A stretch of 64,000 nucleotides of DNA from positions 342,881 through 406,880 of the forward strand of contig NZ_QNRR01000002.1 in assembly GCF_003315205.1 (NCBI RefSeq), written 5' to 3'. Positions within the stretch are counted from its first letter, which is position 1; each line of letters starts with the position of its first letter. The DNA is from Roseimicrobium gellanilyticum. Its GTDB lineage: Bacteria; Verrucomicrobiota; Verrucomicrobiia; Verrucomicrobiales; Verrucomicrobiaceae. The notes beneath the pieces are model-generated. The model was not told the origin of the DNA, did no database searches, and saw nothing but the letters and a program-made list of their open reading frames with translations. The position numbers and the translations under genes are program-made. Positions 24,250-32,887 of this stretch are shown here, piece after piece.

Positions 24250-25194
24250 ATGGAAACACTGTTCATCGCACCGGAGGAATGTGGTCAGCTCTCCGAGATG
24301 CACAACGGTGATGGGTTTGACATCCGCTATGACCAAATGGAAGCGGGGGACTTTCAGGGAGAGTGCCTCTATCGAGGCAGCATGCAGATGGTCTTTTGCC
24401 GGGAGCAGTACAGCCGCGGACTGTGCATTCACGGCACCGTGCCTTATGGAATGGTGACTGCGGTCATGTCGACCAAACGGAAAGGGTCCTCATGGCTCAA
24501 TGGCGACGAACTCTCCCAGGACTGCCTCGGGGTGTTAACCCCCGGAGACGAGGGCGCGTACCGGGTGCCGGGGGGGTATGGCTTTACAAATTTCATCATC
24601 TCACAGGAACGACTGGAGCGTGCCGTGCGTGCGCTGTTCCAATTGCCGCTTTCGGAAATCTTGAAACACACCGCAACCTTGCGTTTGTCCGGTGCGGCGA
24701 TGACTTTGTTGCGGGAATCGACGGGGGAGATTTTCACGCCCACGAGTCCGGAAGCGATTCTGCGCGCTGAGGTTTGGGACCGCAAGTGTGAAGGGAGCGT
24801 GCTCCAGGCCCTGTGTGTGGCCCTCGCTGGCCACAAGGCGGAGGCAGAGCGCCGCACTGTGCGCAATCACTGGCGCATCGCGAGGCTTGTGCGCAATTAC
24901 GTTGAGGAGAATCTCGGCGGGGAACTCGATATGGAAACCCTCTGCCGGGTTGCCGGGTTAAGCGCTCGCGCGTTGGAGCTGGCCTTTCAGGAAGTTTATG
25001 GAGTGAGTCCCTTGGTTTTCGTCAGGCAGCGGCGTCTCAGTGCTGCACGCCATGCACTGGTCGCTGCTCGTGGAGAATCGAGCGCTGTCAAAACTGTTGC
25101 CGTGCAGGTTGGATTCACTCATCTGACGAGGTTCACCGACGCTTATCAGAATATGTTCGGGGAAACTCCTGCCGCCACGGTGAAAAGAAGGTAA
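24250..25194 (+). CDS. AraC-family transcriptional regulator
   Basis: A 314-residue regulator. Residues 1 to about 205 are a ligand or dimerisation domain with a cupin-like beta-rich first half ('FDIRYDQMEAGDFQGECLYRG', 'CIHGTVPYGMVTAVMS', 'VLTPGDEGAYRVPGG'). Residues about 212-314 are the double HTH: 'LVRNYVEENLGGELDMETLCRVAGLSARALELAFQEVYGVSPLVFVR' style first half and 'VKTVAVQVGFTHLTRFTDAYQNMFGETPAATVKR' second half. The N-terminal domain is reminiscent of the EutR or 'helix-turn-helix domain with cupin' group, but the effector and target genes are unknown. It is preceded by a 323-bp non-coding region and is convergent with the small gene at 25336. Confidence 0.9.
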   Translation: METLFIAPEECGQLSEMHNGDGFDIRYDQMEAGDFQGECLYRGSMQMVFCREQYSRGLCIHGTVPYGMVTAVMSTKRKGSSWLNGDELSQDCLGVLTPGDEGAYRVPGGYGFTNFIISQERLERAVRALFQLPLSEILKHTATLRLSGAAMTLLRESTGEIFTPTSPEAILRAEVWDRKCEGSVLQALCVALAGHKAEAERRTVRNHWRIARLVRNYVEENLGGELDMETLCRVAGLSARALELAFQEVYGVSPLVFVRQRRLSAARHALVAARGESSAVKTVAVQVGFTHLTRFTDAYQNMFGETPAATVKRR

Positions 25195-25219
25195 AGAAGA
25201 GGGCCGGCATCGTCAGGAC

Positions 25220-25258
25220 AAAAAAAATCGCCCCGTGGTCTACCAACTCCACGGGGCG
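25220..25258 (-). terminator. Rho-independent terminator
   Basis: A perfect 10-bp GC stem (CGCCCCGTGG at 25229-25238 with CCACGGGGCG at 25249-25258, 10-base loop) is followed on the minus strand by a run of seven to eight T. It fits the end of the minus-strand hypothetical gene that stops at 25336, and it lies between convergent genes. Confidence 0.8.
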
Positions 25259-25335
25259 GGGTGTGCTTTGAGTGAACTCAAGTACTCACACTGAGTTTCC
25301 AGCGTCTTTCACAGCGCTGGGAAAAAGGCATCCCT

Positions 25336-25749
25336 TCAAGCGGATAGCGCGGCATACTTCGCCGCGTCCTCCGCGTTCATGTCCAAAAGGTCGATCATGG
25401 CTTCGATGGCGCGCAGGTGGTGCGCGAGCATGGGGTAGGATCCGTATTTCTCAAATTCCTGGGCCATGATGTAGCTCATGCACAGGGTTGCGGGGGGCGG
25501 CCCATCCACTTCTCCTTGGGCGCGTTTCCAACACCAGATAAGCTGGCGCTCGATGGCTTGGGCAGGTTCGAATCCCGCCTCGGCAAAACGCTGGATGGTT
25601 CGCTGGGCGGTTTCGATGGAGGCAATGAGATACTCATTCATAGCGGTGGCTCTTTGCCGTTTGCAGGTAAGACCGACGATCGCTGTGACATCGAAGGGAA
25701 GCTCTCCGGAAACAATGCGTGCTGGATAAGAAATGGCGAGGGCTTGCAT
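25336..25749 (-). CDS. Hypothetical helical protein
   Basis: The open frame has 137 residues. The first 36 (beta-like, 'YPARIVSGELPFDVTAIVG') are followed by an all-helical part from 'MNEYLIASIETAQRTIQRF' to 'MNAEDAAKYAALSA'. Translation may start at the internal ATG (25641, AAGAG upstream), giving 101 residues. No domain is recognised. The strong terminator downstream supports expression. Confidence 0.6.
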   Translation of the reverse strand: MQALAISYPARIVSGELPFDVTAIVGLTCKRQRATAMNEYLIASIETAQRTIQRFAEAGFEPAQAIERQLIWCWKRAQGEVDGPPPATLCMSYIMAQEFEKYGSYPMLAHHLRAIEAMIDLLDMNAEDAAKYAALSA

Positions 25750-26041
25750 GGAAAAGTATAACGACGCTCCGGGGAAATTCCTTACAAAAGTGCTTACCAG
25801 CTATAATTTAAGTAAATATCAGTGTAAAGCTTAATTTTTGAGACTCGTGATTTAGATCGTTCACAGCGGCGAGGCAACCGAATTTGAGTGTTTCTTTAAC
25901 GACGCAACATGGAGCAAATTAGAGGCCCGCAGTGCGATTTTTATTCCGATTTGCGGCGTGAGCGGACAGATTTGATGGTTCTGTGGAAAAATGACCCACG
26001 GGGTCATGCGTACCGCACCCACGGGGAGAGGAAAACGGTGC
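25750..26041. other. AT-rich non-coding gap
   Basis: About 290 bp, AT-rich between 25780 and 25860, with no credible gene; a short plus-strand open frame at 25909 has no coding character. The region separates the promoter side of the small minus-strand gene from the end of the rhodanese gene. Confidence 0.5.
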
Positions 26042-26509
26042 TTACTTCAGCATTTCCACAGGCAGCCCCGCCTTCTTCCAGGCGTTGTAACCGTCCTTAA
26101 GTACGAGCACATCCTTAAATCCAAGAGCCGCCAGCCGCTGCGCAGCATGCTGGGCGCGGCCTCCAAGAGCGCAATAGACCAGGCATGGTTTGGCCGGGTC
26201 GAGTTTCACCTGATCCTTCAGCACCGGGCTAAAGTCCTCCCGGAAAAAGTCGAGATGCTTCGAACTGGGAATGCGGCCCTGTTCCTTCACTTCGGCAGCC
26301 GTGCGGATGTCCAGGATGCTCACGGTCTGCGCCTGCACGAGCGGCGCGGCCTCTGCGACAGTGACCTCCCTGGCCACAGAGGGGAGCGTTACCACGGGCG
26401 GCAGCGATTTTTCCTCGGCACGCCCAGCAGTAGACGACAGCGCCCCCACAAGCAGCGCTGCTGCAGTCAGGCGTGCGAAAAGAGAGCGCGTCAATATCAG
26501 GGACAGCAT
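26042..26509 (-). CDS. Periplasmic rhodanese-domain sulfurtransferase
   Basis: The protein has 155 residues with a signal peptide (to near 'TAGRA', residue 31) and a single rhodanese domain. It has 'VSILDIRTAAEVKEQGRIPSSKHLDF', then the active-site loop 'VYCALGGRAQHAA' with Cys113, and the closing 'LKDGYNAWKKAGLPVE'. Rhodaneses carry sulfane sulfur on the active-site Cys; exported single-domain forms are thought to serve thiol or sulfur transfer in the periplasm. Its start overlaps the end of the upstream glycosyltransferase gene by 13 bp, so it is probably translated from the same message, although no functional link is obvious. Confidence 0.87.
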   Translation of the reverse strand: MLSLILTRSLFARLTAAALLVGALSSTAGRAEEKSLPPVVTLPSVAREVTVAEAAPLVQAQTVSILDIRTAAEVKEQGRIPSSKHLDFFREDFSPVLKDQVKLDPAKPCLVYCALGGRAQHAAQRLAALGFKDVLVLKDGYNAWKKAGLPVEMLK

Positions 26510-27723
26510 ACCGAAGTCTTGCCGTGCGTGGCGTGCAGGCAGATGGCGGAAAGATACACGTCTTCCATGGCTGCCACCTGCGTTTCACTGCCAAAATTCT
26601 CCCGTACGGACGCGGCTGCATTCTGGGAGAGGCGAGCCAGTTCCGAGGGCGTCTCCATGATCTTCAGGATGGCTTGGGCGAGTTCCTCCGGATTCTTTTC
26701 AGGAACAAGCAGGCCGTCTTCGCCGGAGTGCACCGCTTCAGGAATGCCGCCATGCATCGTTGCCACGACTGGCAGGCCAGTGGCCATTGCCTCAAGCATG
26801 GAGTTGGGGATGCCTTCCTGATCCTCCTCCTTGGTTTTTTGACTGGGATGGAGAAACATCTGGGCGATGCGGTACTGCTCCAGCAGCTGTTGTTGATCCA
26901 GCCAGCCAAGCATTTCCACATTGTCCTCAAGACCGAGCTTGTGCACCGTTTCCTCGATCTTCGGCTTCAGCGGTCCTTCGCCGCAGAGCACATAGCGCAC
27001 CAGCGGATGCTTCTGCTTCACGATGGCGAGTGCTTTCAGCGTGGTGAGAATGCCCTTCTTTTGAATCAATCGGCAGGCCTGCACGAGCCGCCATTGACCG
27101 TCCTTGGGGGGCTGGCGCACTTCCGCCTGCAAATGCTCCAGCGGGATGGGTGTGTGATTCATGCGCAGCTTGTCCGCGGGACACCCGAGTTCTTCCAGGC
27201 GATCCAGCAGGGACTGGCTGCGCGCCATCACGAGGTTGGCCTTCTTAAACACTGTCTTCAGCTTTGCCACGTACTCGGGCTGATCGAGGAACTTGGACAC
27301 ATCCACTCCGTGAAAGGAAACCACGAACGGGCCACCCCAAGCCTCCAGCATATCCAGGTAGTGCACCGCCTTGTGCCCGTAGTACACGTGCACGAGGTCC
27401 GGTTTGTCCGCTTTCAACAGCTCGACAAGATCATACGGATAGTACGGGCTCACCTCCTTGTTGATGGGGAAGGGCGGCGGCCAGCTTTTGATCACATGCT
27501 TGAACCAGAAGCGCAGCAGGAAATTCCCCTTCAATCTCGGCCGGGGCAGCTTCTTCAGCGTCACCACTGGCTCGAAGGGGAACATCTCCGCATTCTCGTG
27601 GCTCTGCGTGTACACGGTGGTGCGCACGCGCTTCAGCCCCGTCACCTGGCGGTAAATGCTCTGCATCTCCGGCTTCAAGAAGGTGCCGCAGAGAGAAATG
27701 ACGTGGGGCAGGGGATCGGGCAT
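26497..27723 (-). CDS. GT4-family glycosyltransferase (paralogue A)
   Basis: A 408-residue GT-B glycosyltransferase. The N-terminal Rossmann half has 'LVHVYYGHKAVHYLD' and 'FVVSFHGVDVSKF'. The C-terminal half has 'LVQACRLIQKKGILTTLKAL', 'YVLCGEGPLKPKIEE' and the sugar-nucleotide site 'EGIPNSMLEAMATGLPVVAT' with its E-x7-E pair. It would add a sugar from a nucleotide donor to a surface polysaccharide or lipid. ATG 27723 gives the conserved 'PHVISLCGTFLKPEMQSIYRQ' opening, which matches the opening of the next gene upstream; the two are tandem duplicates. The extra Cys-rich end ('HGKTSVCCP') runs through the overlap with the rhodanese gene. Confidence 0.88.
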   Translation of the reverse strand: MPDPLPHVISLCGTFLKPEMQSIYRQVTGLKRVRTTVYTQSHENAEMFPFEPVVTLKKLPRPRLKGNFLLRFWFKHVIKSWPPPFPINKEVSPYYPYDLVELLKADKPDLVHVYYGHKAVHYLDMLEAWGGPFVVSFHGVDVSKFLDQPEYVAKLKTVFKKANLVMARSQSLLDRLEELGCPADKLRMNHTPIPLEHLQAEVRQPPKDGQWRLVQACRLIQKKGILTTLKALAIVKQKHPLVRYVLCGEGPLKPKIEETVHKLGLEDNVEMLGWLDQQQLLEQYRIAQMFLHPSQKTKEEDQEGIPNSMLEAMATGLPVVATMHGGIPEAVHSGEDGLLVPEKNPEELAQAILKIMETPSELARLSQNAAASVRENFGSETQVAAMEDVYLSAICLHATHGKTSVCCP

Positions 27724-27797
27724 CGACGGGGCGGCGAGTGAGAAAGAGCATCCACTGCATGCCATTTGATGCGGGCGCGGTCAATTAAGGAACACTT

Positions 27798-28976
27798 TCA
27801 TCGCGCATGTCGCCCGACCGCGCCCAGCTCCCGCGCCTCATCATACGCAGCCTCCAGATTCGCGATCTGTTGAGTGGATTCGAAATTTCTGCGCACATCC
27901 GCCGCCGCCGCTTCGCCCATCGTGCGCCAGGTGGTCTCGGATTCGGTGAGCTTCCTCAGTGAATGATGCAATCCCTCACGATCACGCTCCGGCACGAGAA
28001 AGCCGGTCACGCCATCACGTACCGCTTCGGGAATGCCGCCGTGGAGGGTGGAGACTACCGGCAGCCCGGTTGCCATGGCTTCCAGCATGGAATTCGGCAC
28101 GCCTTCCTGATTCTGGTCCGAGGTCATGCGGCTCGGGTGGACGAAGGCATGTGCGTCGTGATAGAGAGCGGAAAGTTCCGCACCCTTCAGGAAACCGGCA
28201 AGGCGCACGCGGTCGCCCAAGCCCAGGCTTGCGGCGAGAGCCTCGGTGGACTCGCGGAGAGGACCTTCGCCTGCGATGGTGAAGCGCGCCTTGGGGTACC
28301 TCGTGCTGAATTGTGCAAAGGCATGCAGCGCATCGTCGAGACCTTTCTTCTCGATGAGGCGGCAGGCCTGCACGAGATGCCAGGCGCCATCCTGTGGGAA
28401 GGCGCGTTTCACTTCGGGATACAGGTCCAGTGGAATGCCGGTGCGGTTCATGCGCACCTTGCTCTCCGGACAGCCCAGCTCGTGCAGGCGATCCAGCAGC
28501 GACTGCGAGCGCGCCAGCACCAGCGTGCTGGATTGCAGGAGCTCACGCAGCTTCACCTCATAGGAGGGATCATGCGCGCGCGTCTGCACATCCATGCCGT
28601 GAAAAGAGACGACCACCGGCTTCGGCCAGCGCTGGATAAAGGGAAGCAGGTGCACACCCGTGTGGCCAAAATACACATGCATCAGGTCCGCGTCCCGACG
28701 CCCCAGCAGATTTGCCAGCACACCATATTCTCCGCGATACACAATCGGAGGTTCGCGGCGGATGTATTTCAGCCAGAAGCGGCGGAGAAAATTGCTGCGC
28801 ACCCCGGGTGCCAGCTCCACGCCGTTCTGGGGCATGGGGTAGAGATCCTCGCTTTGCCGTTCCTTGCAGATGACAAACGTTTCATACCTCTGCAACCCGG
28901 TGATCTGCCGGTAGATGTGGAGCATCTCCGGCTTCAGGAAGGTGGTGCAGTAGCTGGCGACAATCGGACGGGGCAA
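27798..28976 (-). CDS. GT4-family glycosyltransferase (paralogue B)
   Basis: A 392-residue GT-B glycosyltransferase, close in length and sequence to the next gene: both open with 'TFLKPEM..IYRQ.TGL', share 'LVVSFHGMDV/ARSQSLLDRL.ELGCP' segments and 'LVQACRLIEKKGLDDALHAF', and carry the E-x7-E site ('EGVPNSMLEAMATGLPVVST'). The likely product is an extracellular or lipopolysaccharide-linked glycan. It is first in the minus-strand trio glycosyltransferase-glycosyltransferase-rhodanese, 74 bp upstream of the second enzyme. The start at 28976 is the only one that keeps the conserved opening. Confidence 0.88.
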   Translation of the reverse strand: MPRPIVASYCTTFLKPEMLHIYRQITGLQRYETFVICKERQSEDLYPMPQNGVELAPGVRSNFLRRFWLKYIRREPPIVYRGEYGVLANLLGRRDADLMHVYFGHTGVHLLPFIQRWPKPVVVSFHGMDVQTRAHDPSYEVKLRELLQSSTLVLARSQSLLDRLHELGCPESKVRMNRTGIPLDLYPEVKRAFPQDGAWHLVQACRLIEKKGLDDALHAFAQFSTRYPKARFTIAGEGPLRESTEALAASLGLGDRVRLAGFLKGAELSALYHDAHAFVHPSRMTSDQNQEGVPNSMLEAMATGLPVVSTLHGGIPEAVRDGVTGFLVPERDREGLHHSLRKLTESETTWRTMGEAAAADVRRNFESTQQIANLEAAYDEARELGAVGRHAR

Positions 28977-29155
28977 GGGAACTGGCGGGGTGAGTGGGGA
29001 AACGCAGGCTTCCGTGACATGGTCGCTGCTTCAGGTCAAGCAGGCTGTTTCTCCGGGAGAATTAATCGACGGAACACCATGCGGCATCCAGCTCCAGAGG
29101 GCTCTCCGATTCATCCATGATTGTTACCAATCTCAATTTGTAACCCCTCCTTTCC

Positions 29156-30019
29156 ATGAAAATGAGCATTTCGGCATCACGGCCCCAGAGGCTGGCGTGG
29201 ATGCTACTTGGAGGTGCTGCGTGCCTTCTCGCAGTCACACCTCCTGCCTCCGCAAGACCGCCGCAATCACCTGCAGAAAAGATTGAGGCTGCCGCCAACC
29301 GTGTGGGCAATTTCTTCTACAGAACCGCCCGCAAGCTGGAGGACCCCGTGCCGAATCCCGAAGTGCGCTCCGTACGCAAGCAGCGGATTTACACGGTCAC
29401 CACCACTCCGCACTATGACTCTGAGATTCAGAACGAGAGTTCGCGCCCGCAGCCCCGCCGGGGCACGGAAAATCCCGCCTCGCGCGTCTGGGATCCTGTC
29501 ACCCAGCAGTGGCTCCCGCCCAGCATGGTGCCACAGCGCCGCGCCTACTCCTCAGGAGGCTCAGTGTATTCGCCGGGTGGCGGAGTCACCGTGACCACGG
29601 TGCAACCTTCGATGCCTGCGGTGCGTCTGCAAGCACGACCCGGTGGCGCGCCTCCGGTGATCACAGACGCAGACGTGAATGCGATGCGCCAACCTACGGA
29701 GACGCGGTATCTGGACCCCTATGGCCCAGCCGCCTCAGAAGCCTACGGCACGTCCCAGCGTCGTGAGGAATTCCCTTCGGAAACCTCCGCCGCGTTGAAC
29801 CAGCAGCCCAGCTCGCGAGCCGCAGCCAAGACAGCTGCCACGAAACCAGCTACACCGCAGGCGCCCGCCGAGTACGGCACGCGCGTGCCGGGCAAGCCGG
29901 GATTCGTCTATCCCCCTGGCGTCGAGCAGGAAGTGAAGAATATGCTGGACGTGCGAGGTCTCTCCGCCGGGCAGAAGGTTCGCGACCCACGCAACGGTCA
30001 GATTTTCCTTGTGCCGTAG
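29156..30019 (+). CDS. Secreted hypothetical protein, Pro/Arg-rich
   Basis: The product has 287 residues, with a signal peptide ending near 'PASARP' (about residue 33). A short helical part follows ('AEKIEAAANRVGNFFYRTARKL'), then a long low-complexity middle rich in Pro, Arg, Ser and Thr. The C-terminal 40 residues look folded: 'RVPGKPGFVYPPGVEQEVKNML' then 'LSAGQKVRDPRNGQIFLVP'. The end resembles small beta-rich tails of periplasmic proteins in this phylum. It is 85 bp upstream of obg on the same strand. No family is recognised; a second ATG two codons in is equally possible. Confidence 0.7.
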   Translation: MKMSISASRPQRLAWMLLGGAACLLAVTPPASARPPQSPAEKIEAAANRVGNFFYRTARKLEDPVPNPEVRSVRKQRIYTVTTTPHYDSEIQNESSRPQPRRGTENPASRVWDPVTQQWLPPSMVPQRRAYSSGGSVYSPGGGVTVTTVQPSMPAVRLQARPGGAPPVITDADVNAMRQPTETRYLDPYGPAASEAYGTSQRREEFPSETSAALNQQPSSRAAAKTAATKPATPQAPAEYGTRVPGKPGFVYPPGVEQEVKNMLDVRGLSAGQKVRDPRNGQIFLVP

Positions 30020-30104
30020 CCGCCTCTCCGCAGGGGGAATATCGTGAAGTTTGCGCTGCTGTTTGACGCCCAGTCCGAATTCGGGATACTGGACGGCTCG
30101 CCTC

Positions 30105-31139
30105 ATGTTTGTAGACCAGATCAAAGTCCATGCCCGCGCCGGTAAAGGCGGGGACGGCAGCGTACATTTCCATCGCGGTAAGTACCGGCCCAAGGGTGGC
30201 CCGGACGGCGGCGACGGCGGCCGGGGAGGGGATGTGATCCTGAAAGTGGACCCCAGCACGGACAGCCTGCGCAACTTTTTCTTCAATGCCAAGCTCCACG
30301 CCAAGGATGGCCAGGGAGGCATGGGTGAGCAGCGTACTGGGAAGTCCGGCGAGCACGGCATCTTCCGTGTGCCACCGGGACTGGTGATCAGCCGCATCAT
30401 CGAAGGTTTCGATCCAGAGACGGGCGAGCCGACGGAAGAATTTGAGCCCGTGGCGGATCTCACCGAGGTGGGGCTGGAATACGTGCTCTGCAAGGGCGGC
30501 AGGGGAGGGAAGGGCAACCAGCACTTCAAGAGCCCCACCAACCAGACACCCATGGAGGCCACCGCCGGTGAAGACGGCGAGGAAGGACGTTTCCATTTCG
30601 AATTGCGCAGCATTGCTGATGCCGGTCTCGTGGGTTTCCCAAATGCCGGCAAGTCCACGCTGCTCACGAAGCTCTCCCATGCCAAGCCGAAGGTGGCGAA
30701 CTATCCCTTCACCACGTTGCAACCGCACGTGGGCGTGGTGGAGTTCACCGACACTCGCCGTGCCACCGTGGCAGACATCCCGGGCCTCATCGAGGGTGCC
30801 CATGCGAACGTGGGTCTCGGACACGATTTCCTGCGCCACATCATGCGCTGTCGTGTGTTGCTTTTCGTAGTCGACACTGCCGGCAGCGAAGCGCGCGATC
30901 CCATCAATGACATCGAGACGCTGCGTACGGAGATAAAACTCTACAGTTCCGAACTGGCGAAGCGCCCGTGGTGCATCCTTGCGAATAAGATGGACCTGCC
31001 TGAGTCCGAAGAGAATCTGGCGAGGCTCAAGGAGCGCTTCAAGCGCATCAAAATCTTTCCCATCTCTGCAAATGAGGGGGATGGCATGGAGAAGCTCATG
31101 GGCTATCTCGACAAGACGATCGCGCAGGACATCGAGTAG
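30105..31139 (+). CDS. obg: GTPase Obg
   Basis: The protein has 344 residues, the normal length for bacterial Obg/CgtA, an essential GTPase that acts in late 50S ribosome assembly and stress control. The N-terminal Obg fold (1 to about 158) is glycine-rich ('KGGDGSVHFHRGKYRPKGGP', 'GGRGGKGNQHF'). The G domain has G1 'GFPNAGKST' (from residue 177), the switch region 'YPFTTLQPHVGVV', G3 'DIPGLIEGA' and G4 'NKMD'. The C-terminal variable domain is absent or very short, as is common. ATG 30105 gives the standard 'MFVDQIKVHARAGKGGDG' start, so the 18 upstream in-frame codons are not coding. Confidence 0.97.
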   Translation: MFVDQIKVHARAGKGGDGSVHFHRGKYRPKGGPDGGDGGRGGDVILKVDPSTDSLRNFFFNAKLHAKDGQGGMGEQRTGKSGEHGIFRVPPGLVISRIIEGFDPETGEPTEEFEPVADLTEVGLEYVLCKGGRGGKGNQHFKSPTNQTPMEATAGEDGEEGRFHFELRSIADAGLVGFPNAGKSTLLTKLSHAKPKVANYPFTTLQPHVGVVEFTDTRRATVADIPGLIEGAHANVGLGHDFLRHIMRCRVLLFVVDTAGSEARDPINDIETLRTEIKLYSSELAKRPWCILANKMDLPESEENLARLKERFKRIKIFPISANEGDGMEKLMGYLDKTIAQDIE

Positions 31140-31214
31140 GCCCTCCCGGGTGTTTCCACTGCCGAAGGGTCTGTCGTCGGGAGCCTATCCCGGTAGGTCC
31201 AAGATCGTGCCCAG

Positions 31215-31547
31215 ATGCGATCCGCGAACATGCAGACTCAAAACCAGAATCTACAGTCGAAACCAGGAATGAATGCCCTGGAGGCGGGAGCCAGCTCTCG
31301 TATGACATCCGAGTCGGCGGTGGGCGCTCACTTTGATGAGGAAACGTCTCTGGAAGCACTGGCCTATGAGTACAGCCAGGCTGAAGGATCCGGCAAAGGG
31401 CCCACCAAAGCACACTGGGATCGGGCTCGTGAAGAACTTGCTCGCCGGTGGCTGCAGGGTGCCCCCTCTGAAGGCGTCTCCAAGTCAGCATCAAAACCCT
31501 CTGCAGACGACTTGCGCGTCGAAGAGGCCATGCACCTTGGTCGCTGA
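31215..31547 (+). CDS. Small hypothetical protein
   Basis: The product has up to 110 residues, mostly polar. A Gln/Asn/Ser-rich leader precedes a helical core ('TSLEALAYEYSQAEG', 'AHWDRAREELARRWLQG') and an acidic/basic tail. Three in-frame ATGs (31215, 31230, 31269) are possible; the last has AGGA five bases before it. It follows obg by 75 bp. A hairpin with a T-rich end lies just downstream. No family is recognised. Confidence 0.5.
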   Translation: MRSANMQTQNQNLQSKPGMNALEAGASSRMTSESAVGAHFDEETSLEALAYEYSQAEGSGKGPTKAHWDRAREELARRWLQGAPSEGVSKSASKPSADDLRVEEAMHLGR

Positions 31548-31574
31548 GGCCTGACCCCTGGCTGATCATGTAGC

Positions 31575-31617
31575 TTCCCCTGGCATCGCCAAGTAGCGGT
31601 GTCGGGGGAATTGCTTT
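31575..31617 (+). terminator. Probable terminator after the small gene
   Basis: A 15-bp imperfect stem (TTCCCC... paired with ...GGGGAA, with two G:U pairs and one mismatch, 6-base loop) is followed by TTGCTTT, 28 bp after the small gene's stop codon. Confidence 0.5.
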
Positions 31618-31770
31618 AGGTGGGATGGCATGCCTTTCCATGGGGCGTGATGGCTTCGCAGAGTAGCACGATTCCGCTGCTCCTGATCCAACCTTCAAAT
31701 TTCGCACGTAGGCCGCGATGAAGGGCATCATCCTTGCCAAAGGGGAGGATTTACCGGCATCATCTGATGC

Positions 31771-32763
31771 ATGGCTCGCATCCCCAAGCCGGCCTTCTGG
31801 CGGACAATTGCTATGTGCTTATTCGGCGGATGCTGCGTCCTGACGCATGCACCCGTGGCCAGTGCGCAGTATTCCGTAGCGATGCAGCCGAAGCTGCGGC
31901 TGCACCAATCGGGAAAGATTCGCGTGTTCTACTACAAGCAGGGCCAGCATGCGGTGTATCCCCTGGATCTGAACCGCAATGATGTTCCCGATCAGGTGGA
32001 AGATTTGCTCACGCAGACTCTTGCCGCGCAGACGCTGTTTGTGGATGTATTGCGTTTCCCGGATCCATTCAGTACGGAGCGATTCCAGGAGGCATCTTAT
32101 CTCGACATCCACATGCGGCACAAGGATGTGCTGAAACGCAAAGGGGTGGCCTATGATGAACTGCAGAGCTTCAAGCGACAGAAGGATCCTGAGGGCACGC
32201 AGAGCTTGTGCTTCAATGTGGCCACCTCAGTGAGGCCGTCGGTGGAGTTTACACCCACCCATGAGTTTTTCCACATTGTGCAGAATAGCGTGACCTATTT
32301 CAAGAATCCCTGGTACACCGAGGGCACGGCGCGCTGGTCAGAACGGGCGCTGGGGGTGGGGGGGCTTGGTCCGGTGAAGTTTGCAGGAGCCTGGCCGCCA
32401 TCAGAGGAGAAGGAGGCGAAGCTCTTTTCCATGAAGTATGAGGCTTCCGAGCAGTTCTGGAATCCCCTGCTCGCCAGAATAGAGACGGAGGGCGGCGCTC
32501 TTCCTGATACACCGGCACTGAAGCGGCTGGCTGCCATGACCTATGTGGATGGCACACGGGTGCTGAAGGACAAACAGCTCAAGGGCTGGAAATTCATCCG
32601 CGATGTCCTCATGGCTCTGGGAGAAGTGGATGACGTAGCCTTCAAAGAACTTGGTTATGATCGTTGGTCGGAGGAGAACCAGCGCTCCCCCCAGAATGAC
32701 GCCTACATTCTTCGTACGGTCCTTGCAGTGGCGCGGAGGTACGCGGTGTATCAAGGGAGGTAG
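31771..32763 (+). CDS. Secreted putative zinc metallopeptidase (HEXXH)
   Basis: The protein has 330 residues with a signal peptide (to about 'PVASAQ', residue 33). A zinc-binding motif H164-E-F-F-H168 sits in 'FTPTHEFFHIVQNSVTYF'. A downstream Glu lies in 'PWYTEGTARWSERAL', the arrangement of gluzincins such as the MXAN_6640-like putative metalloproteases, where 'EGTA.W.E' supplies the third zinc ligand. An N-terminal part with 'PLDLNRNDVPDQVEDLL' resembles the 'D-x-N-x-N-x-V-P-D-x-V-E' calcium-type segment seen in the same group. It stands alone between a small gene and the flavoprotein gene. Enzyme activity is inferred from motifs only. Confidence 0.7.
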   Translation: MARIPKPAFWRTIAMCLFGGCCVLTHAPVASAQYSVAMQPKLRLHQSGKIRVFYYKQGQHAVYPLDLNRNDVPDQVEDLLTQTLAAQTLFVDVLRFPDPFSTERFQEASYLDIHMRHKDVLKRKGVAYDELQSFKRQKDPEGTQSLCFNVATSVRPSVEFTPTHEFFHIVQNSVTYFKNPWYTEGTARWSERALGVGGLGPVKFAGAWPPSEEKEAKLFSMKYEASEQFWNPLLARIETEGGALPDTPALKRLAAMTYVDGTRVLKDKQLKGWKFIRDVLMALGEVDDVAFKELGYDRWSEENQRSPQNDAYILRTVLAVARRYAVYQGR

Positions 32764-32887
32764 TGGGTTGTGGTGTGGGAGCGCTGGTTCCGAGGACTGG
32801 AGATATTCCTGTTCCTGGCTGTCGGCTGTGGCGCGAATTGTGCACTTCGCCTGTCCGGCAACTCATCCTCACACGTAACTCCTGCCG

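Noticed and set aside
25555-25590. tRNA T-arm-like sequence (GGTTCGAATCCC)
   Set aside because: There is no acceptor, D or anticodon arm at the right spacing, and the bases lie inside a minus-strand coding frame.
25909-26100. 63-residue plus-strand frame in the AT-rich gap
   Set aside because: It overlaps the end of the rhodanese gene, has mixed composition and no ribosome-binding site.
26473-29120. Long plus-strand open frames of 422 and 385 residues
   Set aside because: They are antisense to the two glycosyltransferase genes, which have full GT4 motifs.
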